A stretch of DNA of 64,000 nt, from the NCBI GenBank assembly GCA_963806735.1, contig CAWEBE010000003.1, positions 322,990 to 386,989 of the forward strand, read 5' to 3'. Below are positions 1 through 6,439 of this stretch, one piece after another. The notes under the pieces were generated by a model that ran no database searches, was not told the DNA's origin, and saw nothing but the letters and a program-made list of their open reading frames with translations. Positions within the stretch are counted from its first letter, which is position 1; each line of letters opens with the position of its first letter. The translations under genes and the position numbers were made by a program. Source of the DNA: CADEFX01 sp963806735 (lineage in GTDB: Bacteria > Pseudomonadota > Alphaproteobacteria > Rhizobiales > Hyphomicrobiaceae).

Positions 1-905
1 GGTACGAAAAGGCAGCAAATCTCAAGAACGCCCGTGGAATGAACAATCTGGGAGCGTGCTTAGCATACGGTGAGGGCCGTCCCATCGACCTCGAGAAAGG
101 TCGAAGCTGGTACGAGCGGTCGACCGAACTCGGCGACGGCCTCGCGATGAAGAACCTGGGCGATCTTTATGCAGCTGGCAGCGGCGTTGCGCGCGATCTG
201 GCGAAGGCGGCGAAGTATTATCAGCAATCGGCTGAGGCCGATGAGCCCACCGGTATGGTCGAGTATGGATTCGTACTCTACGGCGGCGTGAGTGTTACCA
301 AGAACCAGGAACTGGCATGCGACTGGTTTGAGAAGGCAGCAAATCTCAAGAACGCCCACGGAATGAACAACATCGGGTCATGTTTTGCCGACGGCGACGG
401 TCGCCCTCGATAAAGCGCGCAGCTGGTACGAGCAATCGGCTGCGCTCGGTGACGGCCTCGCGATGAAGAACCTCGGTGATTTCATGCGGCCGGCAGAGGC
501 GTAGTGCGCGATCTGGCGAAGGCGGCGAAGTACTACCAGCAATCGGCTGAGGCCGGTGAACCGAAGGGAATGGTCGGCTATGCCCAAACGCTCCTGTTAG
601 GCCTCGCTGGCGCAAAGAACGAAAAAGACGCCTGCCAGTGGTATGAGAAGGCTGCCAAGTCTGGCGAGGCCAACGCGGTCAATGCGGTTGGCGCCTGTCA
701 TGAGAACGGCTTTGGGCGCAAGCGTGATCTCAAAGGCGCCATGCAGTGGTACCAGCGGTCGGCTGAGCTTGGAAACAGCACAGCGATGCGAAACCTGGCG
801 CGTCTCAACGATGCCGGCATCGGGACACCGCGTGATGCGCGAGCGGCAGCGGCATGGCTGCGCAAAGCCTTGCGTCTGGTGCGCAGGCCATTCTCAACGA
901 TTTGA
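1..905 (+). CDS. Sel1-repeat protein, 5' partial, frameshifted
   Basis: The window opens inside this gene. It encodes consecutive Sel1-like repeats of about 36 residues, a TPR-like alpha/alpha solenoid used for protein-protein contact. Recurring signatures are AxxWYEKAA, GMNNLGxCxxxGxG and DLAKAAKYYQQSAE. Reading is broken twice. Compared with the upstream repeat copy, about 8 nt are missing near 405, giving a stop at 411, and 1 nt is missing near 485; the original frame resumes at about 490. A third shift near 865-880 carries the reading into the downstream frame that continues to 1846. No start is visible. The many other indels in the window favour sequence error, but an 8-nt loss could be a real lesion. 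The repeat identity is certain; the biological role is unknown. Confidence 0.8.
3..640 (+). repeat. Near-identical tandem duplication of three Sel1 repeats
   Basis: The stretch from about 9 recurs from about 333 (324 nt apart, nine 36-residue units per three copies is not implied; the unit is three repeats, 108 codons). The block at 226-240 recurs at 541-555 (315 nt apart). The 9-nt difference in spacing is the sum of the two deletions described for the gene. The copies are close to identical at DNA level over long stretches, so the duplication looks recent and is a likely place for assembly or slippage errors. Confidence 0.7.
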
Positions 906-1846
906 TCTCGACTCCTGGCATCTGGAATAAGGCTACCTACCAAGAGCTGCAGAGGCTCTTGAAAGACGAGGGCCTTTATAGCGGGCAAGTTGACGGCATT
1001 CCCAACGCAGAGTTCGATGACGTTCTTTGGACACGAGCAGCAGCATCAGCCGACGATGGCGAGACCAGGCTCAAGCAGGAATTTGTTCGCGTGCCCCTCT
1101 CGGGCGCCCCCCGCGGTCTTCTCGTCCGCGTGTGTCGTAGTGCGCCAGTGAAGCCGCAGCCGTTGATCGTGATCAATCACGGCTTGACTACCGTCACCTC
1201 GGAGCGCCGTCGCATGCGCCCCGAAGCCTGCGGACCCGTGGCTGAGTTCTTCGCTTCGCTCGGCTACGTTGTGGCCTATCCATTGCGCCGCGGCTATGGC
1301 GAGACAGGCGGCACTTTTGCGGAGGGTGGATCCGGGTTCTGCTCGACGAACACCGAATTTGCTTCTGCCGGGTATGCCACCGCAGACGACATCGAGGCTG
1401 TGGTTAAGTCTATGACCGCGCGGGAAGACGTTGTTCGTGACCAGACCGTCGTCCTCGGCCACTCAGGCGGCGGGTGGGGAAGTATCGCTCTCGCAAGCCG
1501 GAGTCCGAAAGGCATTGCCTCTTACATCAATTTCTCTGGCGGGCATGGCACCAGAAAAGGAAAGCCCAACGGCAATTGCGGGCATGGGCCGCTGACGGCG
1601 GCTGTAACCAAATTCGGCAAAAGCGCCCGCCAGCCTATGCTGTGGCTCTATGTAGAGAACGACACGTTCATCGGGCCTTCTCTCGCTAGGCGCATGCACG
1701 AGGCGTTTACTCGTGCTGGAGGCAAAGCGCGTCTCGAGCTGATGCTGCCATATGAGAACGAGGGACACTATCTCTTCTCGGATGACGGCATCAGCGTTTG
1801 GGGTCCGGTTATCGAGAAATGGCTGACACGCACTTCACCCTCGTGA
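854..1846 (+). CDS. Peptidoglycan-binding-like segment plus alpha/beta hydrolase, in continuity with the Sel1 region
   Basis: The first 60 or so codons resemble the short peptidoglycan-binding-like segment that often follows Sel1 repeats in Rhizobiales (ELQRLLKDEGLYSGQVDG). Then comes an alpha/beta hydrolase of the dienelactone-hydrolase type: INHG oxyanion-hole region near 1178, nucleophile motif GHSGGG with Ser at about 1463, an acidic residue in YVENDTF near 1650, and His in NEGHYLF near 1765. No convincing start, ribosome site or signal peptide separates it from the Sel1 repeats, so the simplest reading is one Sel1/PG-binding/hydrolase polypeptide with a frameshift near 870. The substrate is unknown. 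An alternative is two genes fused by an undetected indel that hides a stop and start. Confidence 0.65.
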   Translation: MAAQSLASGAQAILNDLISTPGIWNKATYQELQRLLKDEGLYSGQVDGIPNAEFDDVLWTRAAASADDGETRLKQEFVRVPLSGAPRGLLVRVCRSAPVKPQPLIVINHGLTTVTSERRRMRPEACGPVAEFFASLGYVVAYPLRRGYGETGGTFAEGGSGFCSTNTEFASAGYATADDIEAVVKSMTAREDVVRDQTVVLGHSGGGWGSIALASRSPKGIASYINFSGGHGTRKGKPNGNCGHGPLTAAVTKFGKSARQPMLWLYVENDTFIGPSLARRMHEAFTRAGGKARLELMLPYENEGHYLFSDDGISVWGPVIEKWLTRTSPS

Positions 1847-1884
1847 GGGGGGCATGGCAACGAGTTGTAATCGGGGAGGAATGA

Positions 1885-2450
1885 GTGCGTCGATTGCTCG
1901 AGGCCGTTGGTTGGCCACTCAAGTCGTTGAAGCTCGCAGCCTGCTACGCGATTCTGGAGCGCTTGTTGTCGGCTTCGGTGCGCCTGCGGACGCACAGGCG
2001 CAATCGGTTCGCATCGTCGCGCTTGGGGCCAGCAACACGAACGGCAAGGGAGTCTCGCGCTCGCAGGCATATCCTGCCCATCTGCAGGCTTTGTTGAAGC
2101 AGAAGGGTGTTGATGCGGTCGTAACCAATGCCGGCATCGACGGTGACACGACGGGCGGCATGCTGGCGCGCTTGGGCAGTGCGGTGCCGGCAGGAACCCA
2201 GGTCGTGATCCTTCAGCCCGGAGGCAATGATAAGCGCCGCGGCCAGGAAGGGCAGCGGGCTGGCAACATCGCCAAGATACGCGGTCAGCTCGTGGCGCGC
2301 GGTGTGAAAGTAATCGTGATGGAAAACGACGCGTTCCGGGCGGTGCCCCAGAGCGAGCGTGCCGCCGACGGAGTGCACTTCACGCCGCGTGGCTACGCCA
2401 TTCTCGCGCAGAATATCCTGCCGCAGGTTCTGGCAGCGGTCGGCAAGTGA
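1885..2450 (+). CDS. SGNH/GDSL-family lipase-esterase, secreted, frameshift in signal peptide
   Basis: This is an SGNH hydrolase of the TesA/lysophospholipase L1 type. Block I appears as ALGASNTNG (nucleophile Ser), block II as NAGIDGDTTGG, block III as QPGGND, and block V as DGVHFTPRGYAILA, which holds the Asp/His pair. The mature domain begins near 2006. The signal peptide is split over two frames: LKLAACYAIL near 1930-1955 in one frame and VVGFGAPADAQAQ in the other, so a 1-nt indel near 1955 is likely and the true start is the GTG/ATG region at about 1882-1885. Exported enzymes of this family hydrolyse esters or thioesters of lipids or acylated sugars; the substrate here is not predictable. 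It follows the previous hydrolase by about 35 nt on the same strand. Confidence 0.75.
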
Positions 2451-2718
2451 GGGTGGAACTCGTCAAACCACCTGACCACACGGCAAGTTGAAAAGCGGCG
2501 GGTCGCGACAATTCGGCGCGCATCATCCGCCCTGCTGCGCCAAGATGCCTGCCAACCCGCGCCTGAGCTGGGGCAGCTCTCTTCCCGCCATGGCCATTGT
2601 TTCTGGTGGAACAGCGGCAACCCCGCAACCGGCTAACGTGCGAACCGGTTTTGGTTGTTTCACAGGCCAAGCGCCGCAGCTTCAAAGCAGCGACTTGGCC
2701 CAGAACGGGAAACTCGTC

Positions 2719-3579
2719 ATGCAGAAGATCGCCGTTATCGGGGCGACGGGAATGCTCGGCCTGCCGGTCGTCGAGGAGCTGGTGAATGCGGGTTTCCAGG
2801 TGACCGCCTTGGTCCGCGACCCTCAGAGCGCGATGCAGCGTCTGCCGGCGGATGTGAGGATCGTGCAAGCAGATGTGCGCGACATCGAGAGCCTGGAGGC
2901 CGGGCTGAGCGGTCAGGACGCGGTTTATCTGAACCTGTCCATCGCGCCATCCGCCAGGGAGGGTGACTTCCACACCGAGAAGGAAGGTCTCGACAACATC
3001 ATCGCCGCCTCGCGTGGCGCAGGGATCAAGCGGATCGCATATCTCTCGGCGATGATCGAGCAGCTCAACCCGGACCGGTGGTGGGGCATCGACATCTGGA
3101 GAAAGGCCATCGCCCGCATCAAGGCCTCCGGCATCTCCTACACCATCTTCTACGCCACGAACTTCATGGAGACGTTGCCGCAAAAGCACATGTGCGGGCA
3201 CACGCTTTCGCTGGTGGGAACGGCGCAATATCCCAACTACTGGATTGCGGCGCGCGACTATGCGCTGCAGGTCGCCAGATCGTTCCGGATGGCCAGGGCC
3301 ACGAACCGCGAATACTTCGTGCAAGGTCCCGTGCCGCTCACCTATGACGAGGCTACCATCAGGTTTGCGAGAAGCTTCGGGCGGCGACTGTTCGTCTTCA
3401 GAATTCCGCTTTCCGTTCTCAAGTGGCTCGGCACGTTCTCACGGCAGGCCAACTTCAGCGCCAACATCCTCGAAGCCGTCCTGGCATATCCCGAGAAGTT
3501 CAAAGCCCACAGGACGTGGAAGGAGCTCGGCAGACCCGCCACGACGGTGGAGGCATTCGCGAGAGGGCTCAGGGTTTGA
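2719..3579 (+). CDS. NAD(P)-binding Rossmann protein, NmrA/atypical-SDR family
   Basis: The 286-residue protein begins with a dinucleotide-binding glycine motif (VIGATGMLGLP) directly after the chosen ATG at 2719, followed by a conserved ADVRD turn and LSAM region typical of NmrA-like or complex-I-assembly-type atypical SDRs. Such proteins bind NAD(P) and act as reductases, epimerases or redox sensors. The long in-frame extension upstream from 2488 has no family similarity that I can see and is left out. The 268-nt gap before it shows no gene. It converges on the LapA-like gene with only 3 nt between stops. The substrate is unknown. Confidence 0.75.
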   Translation: MQKIAVIGATGMLGLPVVEELVNAGFQVTALVRDPQSAMQRLPADVRIVQADVRDIESLEAGLSGQDAVYLNLSIAPSAREGDFHTEKEGLDNIIAASRGAGIKRIAYLSAMIEQLNPDRWWGIDIWRKAIARIKASGISYTIFYATNFMETLPQKHMCGHTLSLVGTAQYPNYWIAARDYALQVARSFRMARATNREYFVQGPVPLTYDEATIRFARSFGRRLFVFRIPLSVLKWLGTFSRQANFSANILEAVLAYPEKFKAHRTWKELGRPATTVEAFARGLRV

Positions 3580-3582
3580 GTT

Positions 3583-3810
3583 TCACGCTTCTCTGTGTTG
3601 CTTCGATCCCTCGATCGCCCAGCGCATCAGAGCCCATGCGCTGCCACCCGTGGCCATGCCGAGCAGGTAGATCACCGTCATCAGAAACGCCAACGGCGCA
3701 CTCATCCTGAGACCGAGGAACGAGATCGTGACGCTCTGCAGGTTCTGAAGCGCGAAAATCAACATCGCAGCGACGAGAGTTGCAATCAAGGCCATGTGTA
3801 TCCACCGCAT
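3583..3810 (-). CDS. LapA-like (DUF1049) small inner-membrane protein
   Basis: This is a 75-residue protein with two hydrophobic segments (IHMALIATLVAAMLIFALQN, then PLAFLMTVIYLLGMATGG), matching the lipopolysaccharide-assembly protein A / DUF1049 pattern FALQNxxxVxxxFLG. The ATG at 3810 is preferred over one 25 codons upstream because the family starts just before the first membrane segment. In enterobacteria LapA works with LapB in controlling LPS synthesis; in alphaproteobacteria the role of such small proteins is mostly untested. It sits alone, convergent with the SDR gene and divergent from the dioxygenase gene. Confidence 0.65.
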   Translation of the reverse strand: MRWIHMALIATLVAAMLIFALQNLQSVTISFLGLRMSAPLAFLMTVIYLLGMATGGSAWALMRWAIEGSKQHREA

Positions 3811-4055
3811 GCTCAACCTCCCTGCGGTCCTAGTTGACGCCGGGTCATGTCCTGGCGAGACAACGTCGGGTTCTCCCTCTATCATCTCCGTCTATTGTCA
3901 AACTCCCTATCGGGACAAACCCCGAACTTTGCCAGAGAACACTGGTGGTGTTTGGGTCAAGACCAGCCCCGTTGGCATGCCGCCAGCGTGGCCCTATCAT
4001 CGCCATGCGTCGAGGTAAGGGTTCTCCCCGACCCTTGAACCCCGGAGGCTGCACC

Positions 4056-4928
4056 ATGGCCATGTCCGTAACGCCGCTTACGCCTGCCGTCGGCGCCGAA
4101 GTCAAAGGCGTCGATCTCGCTGCTATCACAGATGCCGAGTTCGCCGAGATCGAGCGGGCGTGGCACCGCCATTCCGCGCTGTTGTTCCGCGGCCAGAAGA
4201 TCAACGACGACGATCTGCTGGCCTTCAGCCGCCGGCTCGGCGAGCTCGATACGCCGCCCAACCAGGAGCGCGGGCGCCAGACCCCGATCGGCTATCCCGA
4301 CATCTATGTGGTCTCCAACGTGCTCGACGAGAAAGGCGAGCCGATCGGCGCGCTCGGCGCTGGCGAAGCCGTCTGGCACACAGACATGAGCTATCTCGAG
4401 CTGCCGCCCGACGCGTCCATGCTCTATGCGCTGGAGATCCCGCCGCACGGCGGCAACACCTCTGTGTGCGGTATGGAAGCCGTATGGGCAACCTTGCCGG
4501 CAGACTTGAAGGCGCAAGTTCAAGGCCGGCGCATCAAGCACGACGGCACCTACAACAGCGGCGGCTACCTGCGCAAAGGCGTGACGCCGACCGACGATCC
4601 GCACAAGGCGCCCGGCGCCTGGCATCCTGCGGTGTGCGCGAACCCGGCGACGGGTGCGCCGTGCCTCTATCTTGGCCGCCGCCGCAATTCCTATGTCGAG
4701 GGCCTGTCCAAGACAGAGTCGGACACGCTGCTCGACCGGCTGTGGACGCACGTCGGTAGTCGCGAGACCACCTATGAGCACGAGTGGCGCGTCGGCGACC
4801 TGCTGCTGTGGGACAATCGCTCGACCATGCACCGGCGCGATCCCTTCGATGCGAAAGCGCGCCGCGTCATGCATCGCACGCAGATCAAGGGCAAGGTTGC
4901 GCCGCGCGCCTATTTGGTCGCGGCCTGA
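4056..4928 (+). CDS. TauD/TfdA-family Fe(II)/2-oxoglutarate dioxygenase
   Basis: The protein has 290 residues. The start at 4056 follows a GGAGG about 10 nt upstream. The facial triad is visible as H108 and D110 in WHTDMSY and H259 in STMHRRD, with a 2-oxoglutarate-binding Arg at about 274 (VMHRTQI). The family hydroxylates and often cleaves small organic acids such as taurine, 2,4-D and related sulfonates, or aryloxyacids, releasing succinate and CO2. Nothing here fixes the substrate. A second member lies at 23.9 kb on the other strand. The gene is monocistronic and is followed by a palindrome-rich spacer that may end its transcript. Confidence 0.85.
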   Translation: MAMSVTPLTPAVGAEVKGVDLAAITDAEFAEIERAWHRHSALLFRGQKINDDDLLAFSRRLGELDTPPNQERGRQTPIGYPDIYVVSNVLDEKGEPIGALGAGEAVWHTDMSYLELPPDASMLYALEIPPHGGNTSVCGMEAVWATLPADLKAQVQGRRIKHDGTYNSGGYLRKGVTPTDDPHKAPGAWHPAVCANPATGAPCLYLGRRRNSYVEGLSKTESDTLLDRLWTHVGSRETTYEHEWRVGDLLLWDNRSTMHRRDPFDAKARRVMHRTQIKGKVAPRAYLVAA

Positions 4929-4979
4929 TCCGGCACGCGCGATGCGTGCGTCCGGACCGAAGCTAGAGCGCGATCGCCT

Positions 4980-5007
4980 CACATGGAAGCACTGCCGCTT
5001 CCATGTG
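4980..5007. terminator. Hairpin downstream of the dioxygenase
   Basis: A perfect 11-bp stem (CACATGGAAGC / GCTTCCATGTG) with a 6-nt loop lies about 50 nt after the stop codon. There is no T tract, so a Rho-independent terminator is only a possibility. It resembles the hairpin at 30,979-31,015, which also contains an ATGGAAGC core preceded by a GAGC.CGATC string. Confidence 0.45.
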
Positions 5008-5063
5008 TCCGCGCGTAGCGCGGCTCCGCCGCGCCGCGTGAATCGCACTCTAAACTATAAGTG

Positions 5064-5138
5064 TAGAGCAGGATTCACGCTTCGGCCGAGGCGCCTTGAG
5101 TGAAGCAAGGTGATTCAATCCGAAGCGATCCTGCTCTA
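5064..5138. repeat. Imperfect inverted repeat
   Basis: The left arm TAGAGCAGGATTCACGCTTCGG pairs with the right arm CCGAAGCGATCCTGCTCTA, apart from a 3-nt bulge. It ends where the CTAG-bounded palindrome at 5136 starts. It is one of several stacked palindromes that fill the spacer between the dioxygenase and the secreted hydrolase; no gene is seen in this spacer. Confidence 0.6.
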
Positions 5139-5212
5139 GCGTGATGATCGAGAAATTCGCTTTTTGCGTTCGGCATGCTCCCGAGCGAATTTCTCGATCT
5201 GAATCGCGCTAG
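5136..5212. repeat. CTAG-bounded long palindrome, copy 1
   Basis: The element begins and ends with CTAG. Its arms of about 26 nt share GATCGAGAAATTCGCT and its complement, with a 2-3 nt bulge near the outer end, around a loop of about 25 nt. Two further elements of the same design lie at 15,001 and 15,089. Copies 1 and 3 share the core sequence, so this is a dispersed repeat family, not a local hairpin. Confidence 0.75.
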
Positions 5213-5274
5213 ATCCGTGCCGGAGATTTCGCGCGTACCCGCTTTGAGCGGGTGGCGAGGCGGGGGAGGCGGAC

Positions 5275-6424
5275 ATGACGCTGCTGGGGAGGCGGGGTCT
5301 GACGGCGGCGCTGGTGGCGTTGCTCGGGCTGCTCATGCCAACTCTCGAGGCGCATGGGGGCCTCGTCTGCCGGACGCATGGCCACAGCGGGACCGGCACG
5401 GCTTATCTGTTTCGTTCGTACGCCGAGACCGAGGCCCGTCAGCGTTGGATGCAGCAGGTGGTTGCACACGATGGCACCGCTTGGGCGGCTTGGAACGCTG
5501 CGCACAACCGCAGCGCCAACTGCCAGCGCAACGTGTGGTTTCGCTGGACCTGCACGGCCACGGGCGAGCCGTGCCGTGAAGTGGCGGGCTCGGCCGATCG
5601 CCTGCTCATCGCGCCGCCGCGCCGGGATCCGTCCGTCAAGCTCGACGTCAATATCCCGCTCACGGCCACGGGCACGCCGTTCCGCGCCATGCTGGTGCTG
5701 CTGCCGGGCGGGCACGGCCGCATTGCGCTCACCAACATGCAGCCGACGCAGGCGACGCAGCTCGCGGGCAACTTCCTCGTGCGCATGCGGCGCTTCCTCA
5801 CGCGCGAGGGCATGGGCGACGGCCCGTTCATCACCGTGCTCATGGATGCGCCGAACGACTTGCAATCCGCGCCCCTGCTGTTCGGCAACTATCGCCGTAC
5901 CCAGCCGCACGCCGAGGACGTTGCCGCCGTCGTCGCCGCCGCCCAGCAGGAGTACGGCCCACTGCCGGTCTTCCTGCTCGGCATGAGTGCCGGCACGGCG
6001 GGTGTCGCGAATGCCGCGCAGCGCCTCGGTCCCACCGTCGTCAAGGGTGTCGCCATGCTCTCCGCCGTCACGCAGTCGAACACACAAGGTCTGCCGTGGA
6101 TCGTCACGGCCTTGCCGCCCGAGGGCGAGAACGCGGTGCCGGCTGGACAGATCAATGTGCCCATGCTGCTCGTGCATCATCAGAGCGACGAGTGCACGCT
6201 CTACACGCCACACGCCGGTACTGCCGCGCTCGTTACGGCTCTGCAGGCTCTGCCGAAGGATGTAACGCTGGAGACCATCACCGGCGGCGTGTCGGAGCCG
6301 GGCGTCGACTTCGAACGGCGTGCCGCTCGCCTGCAACTCGGGCAACGGTCACCACAGCTTCGAGGGCGCGGAGGCCGACGTGCTCACCCGCGTCGTCACC
6401 TGGATCAATACGAAGCTGCCGTGA
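5275..6424 (+). CDS. Secreted alpha/beta hydrolase, frameshift near C-terminus
   Basis: An N-terminal signal peptide (LTAALVALLGLLMPTLEAHG) is followed by a roughly 85-residue region with several cysteines (CRTHGHSG, NCQRNVWFRWTC, PCRE) and then an alpha/beta hydrolase domain with nucleophile motif GMSAGT near 5980. The final block holding the catalytic His (CNSGNGHHSFEG) lies in another frame, so an indel occurs near 6310-6330; in that frame the stop is at 6422-6424. The mature protein would be periplasmic or extracellular. It converges on the CHAT gene with a 15-nt gap. The substrate is unknown. Confidence 0.7.
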
Positions 6425-6439
6425 GTGCAGCGTACCGAG

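Noticed and set aside
3957..5048. Long minus-strand reading frame of about 360 codons opposite the first dioxygenase
   Set aside because: It lies on the reverse of a gene with intact catalytic residues; its translation is Arg/Ala-rich with no family pattern.
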